Below, one piece after another: positions 29,738-41,779 of a stretch of 64,000 bases of DNA; the stretch's first letter is position 1; the number at the start of each line of letters is the position of its first letter. The notes beneath the pieces were generated by a model that was given only the letters and a program-made list of their open reading frames with translations, searched no databases and had not been told where the DNA came from. A program made the translations under genes and the position numbers. The stretch comes from Dichetophora obliterata. Its lineage: Eukaryota; Arthropoda; Insecta; Diptera; Sciomyzidae. Location: assembly GCA_963920525.1 (NCBI GenBank), contig OY986438.1:93610057-93674056 (forward strand). The letters run 5' to 3'.

Positions 29738-32080
29738 CGCAATTATTATTATTTATTATTATTATTATTTATTTATATTAGTACATTAAGAACTAGGTTC
29801 TTTTATAGTACAGAGCTCAAAGACATAATTTGAATTCAACTTATTATAAAACATTTAAACTTAAATCTAAGGTAATTTAAATTTATTGTTATACAATTAA
29901 AAGTGTTATCAAAAAATTTTTATGTTAAACAAATGTAAAATCATAAGACAGATAAAACTTGAATTAAGAAAGAGCAACCAAGAGAGAGAGAGAGCGAGAG
30001 AGAGAGAGAAAGTCATATAGAGCTAAAGATCTGATATTTTGTTAAGTATTATGTGATGAAAAGTGCTTCAAAATAGCATGTTTGAAGGATGTTTTTGACG
30101 CTATGGATTTTAAGCTACTAGGCAATGAATTCCATAATCTAGCGGCATTAATAAAGAATAGTCTTGTGGAGTTTAGAAAGTTAAAACTAGGTATAATTAG
30201 CACTTGGCTTCTAATTGACCGACTAAATTGCAGTTTTTCAAATAAGTAGAAAGGAGTTTTGTGGTGTATGAGTTTGTGTAAAAATATGCAATTCCTGGCG
30301 TTAGAGTAGGTTATAATATCGCATCTAAGTATACAGTTTTTTAATTGAGTTAAATGATCAAATTTACGCAAGCCGTAGACATAGCATGTGGCATGATTAA
30401 ACGCGATCTGCAATTTAAGTTGAGACCGCGAATCTAACTTGCTGTATACAAGTTCAGAATATGTTATGACGGGGACAACGAGCTGAATTACAAGTTTACG
30501 TCTTAGATCAATCGGTGTATACTCAGACGACATCCTAAGGTTACGCAAGATATAATAGATTTTGCGGACTACACTGTTGATATGATCTGTGCAAGTAAGG
30601 GAGGCATTGATATTAAATCCAAGACTTACAACACTATTAACTATTTTTATGATTTTATCACCCAATATAACGTCTGGAATGGAGTCAGGGCTTATTTTTT
30701 CTTTAGAGACAGGCAACACATACGACTTAAGTACATTAAGGTAAAGACTATTTTTCATAGCCCATTGGTTTATACTGTCAAGATCTTCATTCAGTTTACA
30801 TACTAAATCTTCCATGAGGTTTGTTCTACCAGACAAGTAAATCTGAACGTCATCAGCATAAGCATGCATGGACGAATATGTGCAGCAGTGAAAAATGTCA
30901 TTCACGAACATGGAGAAGAGCAGCGGGCCAAGAACCGATCCCTGAGGCACAGCAAACAGCTTCATAGTATGAAAAATTAGTACCGACCTTCACTCTTTGT
31001 ACTCTATTTGTCAAATAGCTACTTAACAAATGAGTGGCACTGTCGCAGAAACCAAAGAAATATTTTAATTTTTGACAAAGGAGTTCATGACTTGCAGTGT
31101 CAAATGCTTTTGAAAAATCAAGCAGACACAATAGAGTTAGTCTACCATCATCATAATAAGACCTTATATCATCCATTACTTTAACCGTAGCAGTAGAGCA
31201 ACTGTGACCTGCGCGAAAACCAGATTGGAATGGAGACAAAAGATTATTTTCACTTAAGAATGATGATATTTGGTTAGCCATGATAGATTCACATACTTTG
31301 GATAATGAAGACAGGATGCTTATAGGCCTGAAATTCTTCGGTTCACAAGCTGTATTTTTTTGCCACCGGCGTTACTATAGCAGATTTCCACAAATGTGGA
31401 AAAGACGATGTAGTTAAACAGTAATTAATAATGTGAGTAAGAGAGCTAAGAATGTGTGGTAAAATAATCTTTACAAATTTTATATTTATACCATCTTCAC
31501 CAACAGCATTTGATTTAAAATTCAATACAGCCTTTGCAACATCGTCTTCTGTCACCGTGGTAAACTGAAATGTATGTTCAATAGGAGTACCTAAAAATGT
31601 ATGGGAACTTGGCGTGTAATTTTGGTTCACATTGGCGCTAGCCAGAAAATATTCATTAAGACGGTCAGGATGAATCTGGCAGTTAGGTGTTTGCTTGTTA
31701 ACAATGCTTAAGTGTTTTAGATTGTTCCATAAAACTTTAGGTGGAAGAGTGGTTTTGAGTTTGGTTGAGCAATTATTTTTGATTGCCTTATTATGGTTAT
31801 GGAAACATTCCTAGCACTTCTATAGTTTTCCCATTTTTCAGATGAAGGATTCTTTTTCCATATTGCATGCAACCTATTTCTTTTTTTTATGGCAAGCTGT
31901 ACACGATTTGTAAACCACGGGCAGGACATATTTTTAATATTTACAGTTTTCAAAGGGACATGTTTTACGAACAGTTCAGTTATTGCACTTGTAATTATGG
32001 TCAGCTTATCTTCAATATTAGGACAAAACCACACATTATTCCACAATGCTACCCAAGACAAGCGTTGCCACACCTGTCAA
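29738..32080 (-). mobile_element. Jockey-like LINE A, 5'-truncated
   Basis: The 3' end is an (AAT)n-type tail at 29738-29780 (minus). The reverse-transcriptase ORFs are 31343-31630, 30898-31281 and 30042-30965. The frames contain LLDFSKAFD, PQGSVLGPLLF and HAYADD (about 30849-30863), and the C-terminal region continues to 30042. The endonuclease tail starts near 32073. A GA-rich microsatellite lies at 29980-30010 in the 3' UTR. It is broken by frameshifts between the frames. Confidence 0.88.
30042..31630 (-). pseudogene. LINE A reverse transcriptase (Jockey/CR1-like)
   Basis: RT of a non-LTR retrotransposon; it would copy element RNA at a nicked chromosomal target. The polymerase palm motifs are intact (KAFD, QGSVLGP, YADD) but distributed over three frames. 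The longest open part is 307 residues (30042-30965) and ends at the natural C-terminus. No RNase H domain follows, as in Jockey-type elements. Confidence 0.88.
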
Positions 32081-32414
32081 ATCTGAAGAAGAACTAAACA
32101 ACATAATTCGACGTGAAGCCGCTGCTTAGGTTTAATCATATTTTAATTTAATGTATTAACTGTTTTTTTGTTTACAAATATGTTTAAAATTTCTTATTTT
32201 GTACTAAAATTTGTAAAGATGTTTGGCTCTCTCTGTTTTATGTTTTTATTCTTTAGTTATATTTGTTGTGCTACGATTTTTTTTAAAGTATCCAAAGTTC
32301 CTTTTCATTTGTACTTTACCAATAATCTCAAATGAGGTAAGTCCTAATGGTGTTAATGTCAACTGTGAAACTTTAATCAATATTCTATGTACGTAACGGC
32401 GTGGTTTAAAAATA

Positions 32415-33699
32415 GTGCACTTCAATTCAAGGAGTTTGAATGCGCTGAAGCTTGACTATGTTAGATATGTTTTTGAAAATTCGTTAGTAGATGTCATATG
32501 TGTTTCTGAAACGTGGTTTAATGTTGATATAAACGACTACTTTTATAGTATCAATAATTATAATCTCTTTAGAAATGATAGAAATGGTAAAAAAGGTGGT
32601 GGAGTTGCAATTTATGTCAAATCCTGTCTGAATGCTACTCTTGTGTGTAAATCTAGTGATTCAAATGTAGAATTTATAATTGTTGAAATTTCTGATAGAT
32701 GTACTAAAATTTTGCTAGCGTGTGTATAATAATCCCAATAAATTATTTAGTCTTGATCCTTTTTTCAATGCAATGTCGACACGTCTGATAGATTTTGACT
32801 TCTATGTTATATGTGGAGATTTCAATGTGAATTTACTCAATAATGATATTGCCTTTCAAAATTTATCTAGTCATATATCTACAGCTGGGCTCTTTATTGT
32901 GGACTCAGGCATACCTACTAGGTATGCTGCAAACAGTACACCTAGCTTGCTTGACTTTTTTCTTGTATCCGATTTATCATGCCTTCTGTTGTTTAACCAA
33001 ATATCTTTTGTATCAGATCATGATTTAATATTCTGCACATTAAATTTGCACCTTCATCATGACAGGATTCCTAACACCTATTCATACCGTGATTTCAAAT
33101 CTATCAATTTTAATCTCCTTTTTCAAGATCTTCCTACTTTTGACTAGAGTAATTGTTGGTACCAAAACTCTGTTGATGATAAATAAAATGTGTTCAATGT
33201 GCAAGTTATGGATGTCTTTGATCATTATGTTCCAGTTCGTTCTGTTCATGTAAAAAATGTTTCATGTCCGTGGTTCACTTCTTCAGTAAGAGCTGGAATT
33301 AAAAACCGGAATAAATTATACTCTAAGTGGAAAAAACAGCCTTCAACCTTAAACTGGCAAAATTATAGATTAGCCCGTAACCAAGTCACACTCCTGATAA
33401 GAACAGCTAAAATTAACTTTTTTTCGGCTAAGTTAAATACATCTCTCCCATCTAAGCAGCTGTGGGCAAATCTAAAAAAGTTAGTCATTGGAAGTAAGGA
33501 CAATGTCAAATGTGATATTGAACCTAGCATTTTAAATGATTACTTTTCCATCAATACTAACTCCAATTTGAATTCGAACTTAAATATTCTTGACTTTCCT
33601 GAGCTGACTAGTAGTTCTTTTGAGTTTTCCGTAGTTAATGAAAATGATGTTGCAAGGAGTATTTTGAAGCTACGATCAAATTCCATAGGAGAAGATTAA
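32415..33699 (+). pseudogene. LINE B AP-type endonuclease and linker
   Basis: Frames 32415-32729, 32722-33147 and 33190-33699 carry the exonuclease-endonuclease-phosphatase motifs: HFNSRSL, ICVSETWF (Glu), GGGVAIYV, CGDFNVN (Asp-Asn) and SDHDLI (Asp-His). This domain nicks the target DNA. Frameshifts are at 32722 and 33150. The linker CPWFTSSVRAGIKNRNKLY leads toward RT. Confidence 0.88.
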
Positions 33700-33794
33700 A
33701 TTTCTATAAAGTTTATAAAAATTATATTGCCGTATATTTTAAGCCCGTTGACGCATATAATAAATTACTGCTTTACTTCCTCTATCCAACTGAC

Positions 33795-36626
33795 TGTTGT
33801 CTTGGGAAAAATACAAAGCTGATATCACTGCTATCCAAGAAATGCGATGGAAGGGACAGGGTTGCATTCGGCATGCACCCTGTGATATCTACTACAGCGG
33901 CCATGCGGAGAAGCACGAGTTTGGATGCGGATTTGTAGTTGGCAAGAGACTACGGCCCCACGTCCTGCGATTCACACCTGTGAACGAACGACTTGCCATA
34001 AACCGCATCAAGGTTCGATTTTTCAATATAAGCCTAATATGTGCGCACGCTCCGACAGAAGACAAGGCCGATGAGATCAAGGAAATTTTCTACGAGTGCC
34101 TTGAAAATGCTTACGAGCGCTGCCCCCGCCACGACGTAAAAATCGTGCTTGGTGACTTCAACGCTAAGGTGGGCAAGGAAAATATTTTTGGTCCAACAGT
34201 CGGAAAGTTCAGCCTCCACGACAACACCTCCGATAACGGAATGAGGCTGATTGACTTCGCCGCAACACGAAACATGGTCGTAAGTAGCACTAGATTCAAG
34301 CATCTCAATATTCATAAAGCCACCTGGATGTCCCCTGATCAAAAAACAAAAAATCAAATTGATCACGTTTTGATCGACGGAAGGCACTCTTCCAGTGTAT
34401 TGGATGTACGCACGATCCGTGGTGCAAACATTGACTCGGATCACTATCTTGTTGCAGCCAAGATCCGTACACGTCTGTGCGCAGCTAAGAATACACGCAA
34501 CCCTACACAGAGAAAGCTAGACGTCGACAAGCTGCAATCGAAACAGACAGCCGATGCTTTCGCCACTTGACTCTCACTCCTGCTTCAAAGCACTCCTCCA
34601 ATCGATGATATATGCGCGCAGTGGACACACATTTCCAACTCCATGCGTGCGGCTGCTGAAGAGGTGATTGGCAACCAACGCCCTCGCCGAAACCAGTGGT
34701 ACGACCAGGAGTGTAGCGACGCCACTGCAGAGAAAGACGCCGCCTACAAAGCCACCCTGCAGTCGGTTGTAACGCGCGCTGCTAAGGAGCGATACAAAGA
34801 AAAGAGGAGGGAAGAGAGACATATTTTCAGGCGGAAAAAAAGAGAGGCAGAAAAGCGCGAGCAGGAGAAGATTGAGATGTATGGTGACAGGAATGAGGCC
34901 CGAAAATTTTTCGAAAAAATAAGACGCCTTGCCGATTGTTTTAAAACCGGGGCCTCTTCCTGCAAGGATGAAAACGGGAATCTAGTGACAGATGTCCAGA
35001 GCACACTGACGTTATGGAGGGAACACTTTTCTAAGCTTCTAAATGGCGACGCTGACAACAATCCCGCCAATAGAGATGATATTCCGGAAACCCAAATTTT
35101 GGATGACAGCGTTGAGGTTCCGCTGCCCGACTATGATGAAGTTCTGACAGCTATAGCTCGGCTTAAAACAAAGCCGCGGGAGCTGATGGCTTACCTGCTG
35201 AGCTGTTTAAGAATGGAGGCGAAGCTCTACTTAAATGCATTCACGAGCTTCTATGCAGAATATGGTCGGAAGAATGCATTCCGAACGATTGGAATATCAG
35301 TGTGCTCTGCCCAACCCACAAGAAAGGCGATCCCACTATCTGTGCCAATTACCGTGGGATAAGCCTTCTTAATATCGCATATAAGGTCCTGTCGAGCGTT
35401 TTATGTGAAAGATTGAAGTTTACAGTGGTAAACGAACTGATCGGACCTTATCTGTGTGGCTTCAGACCTGGAAAGTCCACCATCGACCAGATTTTCACGC
35501 TACGACAAATCTTGGAGAAGACTCAAGAAAAACAAGTCGACACCCACCATCTTTTTGTCGACTACAAAGCCGCCTTTGACAGCCCAATAAGGAAGCACCT
35601 GTACTCCACCATGTCTGAATTTGGTATTCCTGCAAAACTAATACGACTTTGCAGGATGACACTGAGCAACACCAGCAGCGCAGTTAAAATCGGGAAGGAC
35701 CTCTCCCCACCATTTATTACCAAACGAGGTTTCAGACAAGGTGATTCCTTATCGTGCGACTTTTTCAACCTAATGATGGAAAAGATCATCCGAGCTGCTG
35801 ATCTGAGACGTAGTGGCACAATATTCTACAAAAGTGTTATGCTGCAAGTCAGTGCAGCATTTTCCAGATTAGAAAGAGAGTCAAGTCGAATGGGTCTGTC
35901 AGTGAATGCAGATAAGACGAAATACTTAGTGTCAACAAACAAACAGTCCCAGCGTCTTGGAACCCACGTTACCGTTGACAATACCTCCTTCGAGGTTGTG
36001 AAGAACTTCGTTTATCTGGGATCCAGCATTAATTCAACCAACGACATCAGCATTGAGATCAAACGAAGAATAACTCTTGCCAACAGGTGTTACTTTGGGC
36101 TCAGTATGCAATTGAGAAGCAGAGCCCTCTCTCGACGAACGAAAATCACGCTCTATAAATCGCTCATCATGCCCGTCCTACTTTACGCATCACAAACCTG
36201 GACGCTGAGCAGTTTAGATAAAAAGACTTTAGGAGCATTCGAGAGAAAGATTCTTCGTAAGATCTACGAACCAATCTGCGTCAATGGCGAGTACCGAATA
36301 CGGTGGAATGATGAACTGTATGAGTTGTACGCTGACATCGACATAGTCAAGCGCATTAAAATCGAGTGGCTTCGCTGGCTTGGTCATGTTCAGCGCATGA
36401 AAGACGATGCTCCAGTGAAGAAAACATTCGATTCGGTACCCAGCGGCGGTCAACGCAGAAGAGAACGACCGCATCTTCGTTGGAAAGACCAAGTAGAGGA
36501 CAACCTGACGAAGCTTGGAATTTCCAACTGGCGCCAGCAAGCGAAAGACAGAAATGGCTGGCGCAAATTCTTAGATGAGGCCAAGACCGACATACGGTTG
36601 TAGCGCCAACTAAGTAAGTAAGTAAA
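33795..36626 (+). mobile_element. RTE-clade LINE, 5'-truncated, inserted in LINE B
   Basis: It is more GC-rich than its surroundings. It begins inside the endonuclease and ends with a short (TAAG)n run just after the RT stop, the usual RTE 3' end. LINE B coding resumes directly afterwards. The flanks TTTACTTCCTC / TTTTACTACTTC look like a degenerate target duplication. Confidence 0.88.
33797..36603 (+). pseudogene. RTE endonuclease-reverse transcriptase with catalytic block deleted
   Basis: Endonuclease 33797-34570 (ITAIQEMRWKGQG, LGDFNAKVG, DSDHYLVA) lacks only its first residues. The linker and RT start follow at 34643-35362, then RT 35302-36603. A stop at 34568 and a frameshift near 35200-35300 separate the parts. 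The RT has CGFRPGKSTIDQI, VDYKAAFD and GFRQGDSLS, but the YADD-containing block is missing: MLQ at about 35845 runs straight into VSAAFSRLE, with the frame kept. The C-terminus up to 36603 is otherwise open. Confidence 0.9.
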
Positions 36627-36639
36627 GTTTTACTACTTC

Positions 36640-37970
36640 ATGCTTTCCTAAAATGTGGAAAGTAGGAACTATAATCCCTGTTCCAAACAAAACATCAGCT
36701 AGAGAACCAAATGATTTTAGACCCATAAGCATCCTGCCTAAACAAACTCCTTTCTCCACAACAATCTGGATTCCGTTCATAACATAGTATGACTTTAGTC
36801 ATCGCAGTACAGCGACTAAAGTTATTGATGATATACGAATTGAGTATGACCAAGGTTTTATCACTATTCTTTGCCTTTTAGATTTTTCTAAAGCATTTGA
36901 TACGGTAGATTATCATATTCTTTGTAAAAAGTTGTCATGCTTCTTCGGGTTTTCAAATAGTGCTGTGAAGCTTATGTGGAGTTATCTAACTGATAGATCC
37001 CAAAGAACAAAGGTTGGGTCTCGCTATTCTGAATTTAAATCCATTAAATCTGGAGTACCACAAGGATCTGTTCTTGGCCCCTTAATGTTCAGTTTGTTCA
37101 TAAATGATATCTTTTTGATATGTAATAGTGTCACCTTGCACGCATACGCTGATGATATCCAAATTTGTCTCTCTAGACGTGTTGGTCTTATTGATGATCT
37201 GAGTTGCAGGATGAATGAAGATTTAGTAATAATTCATAAATGGGCGGTAAAAAATAGTCTTACTCTTAATCCAATAAAATCCTATGTTTTGCCAATATCA
37301 AAAAAAAATTTATATGCACGACATTCCTCCTATCTACATTGGTAATACTCCACTTAAGTTTGTAAGTAAAGTCACTAATCTTGGTTTTGTGTTGAATTCT
37401 TCACTTACATGTGTTGACCATATTAATAGTGTAGTTAGTAAAATTTATTGTACATTGCGTAATCTAAGACTATCTGCCCCCTTTACATATACTGAAACAA
37501 AAAGAAGGTTGGTGGTTCAATTGATTGTTCCTATAATCAGCTACTTTGTATCTGTTTATAGTAAACTTGACTATTCATAAAATAAAATCACTTCATAAAA
37601 TACAACTCGCTTTCAATAATGCTTCTCGCTATGTTTATGGTCTACGTATGTTTGATCATATCTCGTCTTGGAGTAAAAGCATTCTGGGTTGTGGCATTGC
37701 CTCTTACATGAATGCAAGGAACTGTATATTTTTACATAATATCATTTATTCAAAAACTCCAATGTATCTTTATGTAAAATTGAAATTTAGCCTATCAAAT
37801 AGAAGCCGAAATTAAATGCTACCGAAATTTAATTATTTGAATTCAACAAGACTTTTCTTCATTAACGCCATTAGAATATGGAACTTTTTACCAAATAATT
37901 TAAAATGTGCTCAAATGAAAGGGAACTTTAGACTTTTAATTTTTAAGCACTTTTTCTCTTTTAACTTTTA
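36640..37970 (+). pseudogene. LINE B reverse transcriptase
   Basis: After the RTE insertion the frame resumes with FPKMWKVGTIIPVPN, then LLDFSKAFDTVDY, SGVPQGSVLGPLMF and HAYADD (YADD at 37145-37156). A deletion near 36755 removes part of the fingers, and frameshifts lie at about 37300 and 37570. The end is near 37970. Confidence 0.87.
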
Positions 37971-38217
37971 AGTATATGTTTTTTAATTACTGAGATAGCC
38001 AAAAATCTATTGCCGCATTATTTAGACATAAGATTTAATTAAAAAAAAAAATCAATAATAATAATAATTAAATTAAGATATTATTAAGTTTGGAGTTAAT
38101 GAATTCTTAGTTTTTAAGACAGTATGCCACTAATTTCCAATTATATATTGTACTATAAAAGAAATTATTCTTAATGTACTAATTACTATCGGAATAAATC
38201 AAATCAAATCAAATCAA

Positions 38218-38706
38218 ACCTCCGTTCCCCGTCAAACACGGTGGTGGCTCAGTGGGTTTGGGGCTGCATGTCAGCTTCGGGTACAAGAAATCTCTCATTT
38301 ATTGAATCAACAATGAACGGCAGAGACTTTCTTAAAATTTTAAAAGACTATTTAAAATCTAGTATCGAGAATTTAGGCATGGCAGCACCATGGGTCTTTC
38401 AACAAGACAACTACCCATACAACTAAAATGATCAAGGAGTGGCTGCTGTACAATGTACCGAAGCAATTGAGTTCGCCTCCTCAGTCACCAGACCTTAACC
38501 CAATAGAGCAGCTATGGGAAGTATTGGACAGAAATGTAAGAAAACGCACTATTATATTCAAAGACAATTTGCGTAGGGCTTTAATCGAAGAGTGGGCTAA
38601 TATCTCCGCCGATGTTACAACAAATCTAGTTAACTTCATGAAAAGGCGATTGGAAGCTGTGGTCAAAGCGGGCCAACAAAGTATTGATTTTTTTCATATA
38701 TTTTAA
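38218..38706 (+). pseudogene. Tc1-like transposase, C-terminal half
   Basis: Frames 38241-38426 and 38428-38706 carry HGGGS-like and WGCMSASG, QQDN (second Asp) and SPDLNPIEQLWEVL (third acidic residue). This is the DDE catalytic domain of Tc1-like transposases. A frame change at about 38425 breaks it. Confidence 0.9.
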
Positions 38707-38934
38707 ATAAGGTATTTAGCAGATTTGCTCAACTCTTGTGTATACTAACTTTTGACTTCAATTTTCAGGTGGTTTTTCATGTAATGAACAACTTTCTATG
38801 GTTTTTTTTTTATTTTCGATAATTTTTCTGCATGGTAATCATGTACACGAGAATATACAATAGTTCTGTTTCTAAACGAAATTCATGAATTCTAGTAGAT
38901 ACAGGTACTGTATACTAATTTTTGACTCTGGCTG

Positions 38935-39287
38935 TTTATTTAATTACAGGTTCACTTTTAAAGGAGAAAAAGGAGGAGGAAAAGGTACACGAAGGAGAAA
39001 TTTTAAACTGAACTAAAAAAGGGCTTCAAAAATTATAAAATTATTTTCTTTAAAAATAAATGTATCAACAAAAAAAATGCTAAAAAAATAAGACTAGCTT
39101 TTATTAATTTGTAATTTAAATGTTTAATGAGTTTTATTTTTTTTACAATTTATTTAAAAATTTGTAATTACTTAATACAAAGGTGTATTTTTAGATTTTT
39201 TTCAAGTTTTTTAAAATTTTTACTTTGCTTGTTTTATTTTTTGAAAAAATTTTTGATTTAATATGTATAGGCATAATTTAGTAATAA
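38935..39287. other. AT-rich spacer, no gene
   Basis: Simple AT-rich DNA between the Tc1-like element and the Harbinger-type MITE. Confidence 0.6.
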
Positions 39288-40500
39288 GGCTGTGTGTCAA
39301 TAGGAAACTTTTCAGTCGGATGATCAAATTTTGACAGTTGGTAGAGCAATTTTTGGCATTTGTGAGGTGAATATAATTGTCAAAATTTGTGCTAGCCCCA
39401 GGGGCTACTACGAATTTTGACAATCGAAAGCGAATTTTTGACACACTCAAAAATAAAAAAAAAACAACACAACAATTTCCGCGACGTATTTAATTCGAGT
39501 GCTTGTACTTGCAACTTATTTCGTAAAGTTGTAACATTATAAATATAAGACACCTAAAAATAACAAAATAATAAAAATTAAAAAAACTAAAGTGCTTGAT
39601 TTGTGTATGCGTGTGTGTGGGCCAACAATCTCAGGGTACATCAGCAAGTCCAGCAAAGTTAAATTGGCTTTCTTTGCTGACGAACGTCCTCCAAGTGCCA
39701 CCAAAAGCAGCACAAGCAATTGCAGTGCAAAATTTCTTGCTAGCCAACATCCTCCAAGTGCCATTACCAGCAGCACAAATAAAGTGCAAATTCTCCGCTT
39801 TCAATTTATTTAATTCACGCCGGAGTATAATGTAAGAAAATTGCCTCTGCGCTTGAGACATGCTGAAATGGTGCTTCTGAAATATTGGAGAGTTGACCAG
39901 TCAATTGAATTGTGCTGCACTTGCTGGTGCTGCTCGTGGCGAATCTCGGAGAACGTTGGCAAGCAAAAGAATCAGGAAATTGGCGCTCCACTTGCTTGCG
40001 CAGCTGGTGATGGCACTTGGATGTTGGCTAGCATGAAATTTTGCACTGCACGTGCTTGTGATTCTGGTGGTGGCACTTGGAAGACGTTCGTCAGCAAAGA
40101 AAGCCAATTTAACTTTGCTGCACTTGCTGATGCACCGGGAGATTGTTGGCTCACACACACACACACACACACACAAGATCAAGCACTTTCGATTTTTTTT
40201 TTTTATTATTTTGTTATTTTTTAAGTTTTTTAAGTTTACAATATTACAAGTTTACGAAATATGTTGCAAGTACAAGCACTCAAATTAAATGTGAAGCAAA
40301 TTGAATAGAATACAAATTAAATAAAATATGTGCGCTTAAACACGACCGAAATGTGAAACGTCAAAATTTGTAACTGTCAAAATTTCATCGTCCATTTGAC
40401 ACAGCAAAAAAGACAAATTTATTTCAACACACTCAAATTTTATTCAACATGATATTTTCTATCCTACCACGACTGAAAAGTTTCCTTTCGACACACAGCC
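39288..40500. mobile_element. Harbinger-type MITE with large internal inverted repeat, 1.2 kb
   Basis: Inverted ends GGCTGTGTGTC, with the shared GGAAACTTTTCAGTCG block, lie between 3 bp TAA duplications (39285-39287, 40501-40503). Inside, arms about 39494-39790 and 39985-40285 are 300 bp reverse complements, and 200 bp of non-repeated sequence lies between. The arms contain an 85 bp tandem unit with CTCCAAGTGCCA and a (CA)n run. No transposase. Confidence 0.88.
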
Positions 40501-40567
40501 TAAAAAATTAATTTAAACTGAAACAAAATCACGAGCAGTCTTTCTAACTTTTAACAAGTAATACGAG

Positions 40568-40745
40568 AGGTAATTAGTTACCCTCTGACTTATAGGTAAT
40601 ACTGAAGGTAATTAGTTGACCTCTGACTTATGGGTTATGGAGGTGGTAAGTAGTTGACCTCTGACTTATCGGTAATGCAGGTGGTAACTAGTAATACTCT
40701 GACTTATTGGTAATACAGGGTGTATTTAGTTCACCTATTACTTAT
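40568..40745 (+). repeat. Minisatellite, unit about 39 bp, 4-5 copies
   Basis: The unit has the core GGTAATTAGTTGACCTCTGA; copies start near 40568, 40606, 40645, 40684 and 40723. It is followed by a 16 bp-arm hairpin at 40890-40926 (ACTTCCCAGTAGGGGA). Confidence 0.85.
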
Positions 40746-41779
40746 AAGTAATGCTGGATATAAGCACCACAAATTACCGCCTATGACAAGCCCATGTTAA
40801 AATAATGCCTTATTTGTGTGTGTTGTAATCCAGCAGGGAACTACCTCCCATTACCAAGTGACCATTATATAACTAGTTCAGTAAGGATTACTTCCCAGTA
40901 GGGGATTACTTCCCCTACTGGGAAGTTCCACTTGATTACTTTCTATCCGTATTCACGATTCAGTGCACTTTCCAGTGAAGTTGAGGACTTGTGCAGTTGT
41001 GCAGTTAGGTTTTCGTGAACACACCAATATCACTTTTTCAAAGCTGTCAAAAATTTTCAATGCACACAAGTGCACAACTGCTCAGTAGCTCGTTCCTGTA
41101 ACTCGTAGCGATCGTAGTTACCGACTCATATTATCGATTTGAAGTCACTCTGATGTCACTCTCACCCATTGGCGTCGGAAGCGGGGGTGGAAAGGGGGCA
41201 GTCGCCCCCCACTTTTTTAGCTAGATAAACAATTTAAAAGGAAAACTTCAAAAGTTATTCAAAATATCAGTTTTTCTTACAACGATAATATTTTTTGTAT
41301 ATGTTCTCCTCTTCTATCTCTCTTTTTCATAAGCATGCTTGCGGATAACCATTTTCTTTCTCTGTGTTTGCAAAAAGATAGAACAAAATGTAGAGTTTCT
41401 ACTGCAAACCCACCACTTCAGTTAAAAAGCACCCTTAAGTATGTAGCTAAATGCTTGTTCATTTTGCAACTCTGGTAAGAAAAAATTTGGCATGTTCTTA
41501 GGGGCTTTCCATATTGGACGACATGTTGTATGATAAGTTAGATGGAAAACTAATGGGACTATTTGATTGAGCGTTCGAACGATTCAACTTGTAAATCAAC
41601 ATCATTAATTACAAGCTCTCGAGCAGAACACATCCGGATAATAGCTAAGCAACTTTTAGATGCCCTAACAATTGAGCAGTAATTTTACATAGTTGTACAA
41701 TATTGTACAATCGGCAGAAAAAACCAAAAATTTCAACTATCGTTTTAGCTTACGCATGGTACTACATGTTGTACAATCT

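Larger units (their letters stand above)
32080..38217 (+). mobile_element. Jockey-like LINE B, split by an RTE element
   Basis: Segments 32080-33794 and 36627-38217 form one plus-strand LINE. It has a few codons possibly from the end of ORF1 (to 32115), then endonuclease, then RT, and a 3' tail of AATAAATC(AAATC)n. It shares the end TTCTTAATGTACTAAT with LINE A, but the proteins differ clearly, so it is a separate subfamily rather than the same copy inverted. The left boundary is approximate. Confidence 0.85.
28841..38934 (+). mobile_element. Tc1-like transposon split by LINE insertions
   Basis: Near-identical terminal repeats of about 28 bp (CAGTCAGAGTCAAAAATTAG at 28841; inverted CAGCCAGAGTC form ending at 38934) enclose two transposase halves, 29226-29735 and 38218-38706. 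Left flank TA; the right flank TA is mutated. The original length would be about 1.6 kb. The other 8.5 kb is LINE sequence. Confidence 0.9.

Noticed and set aside
29738..38217. One LINE inverted by twin priming
   Set aside because: Both head-to-head parts contain the same coding region (endonuclease tail and full RT) with clearly different residues, so they are two separate LINEs.
40150..40175. CRISPR-like or satellite array at the CA run
   Set aside because: It is a simple dinucleotide run mirrored in the other arm of the inverted repeat; there are no spacers.
39592..40288. Several 60-130 residue ORFs rich in Ala and Ser
   Set aside because: They lie on mirror positions of a 300 bp inverted repeat and appear on both strands. 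Kept only as a remark on texture.
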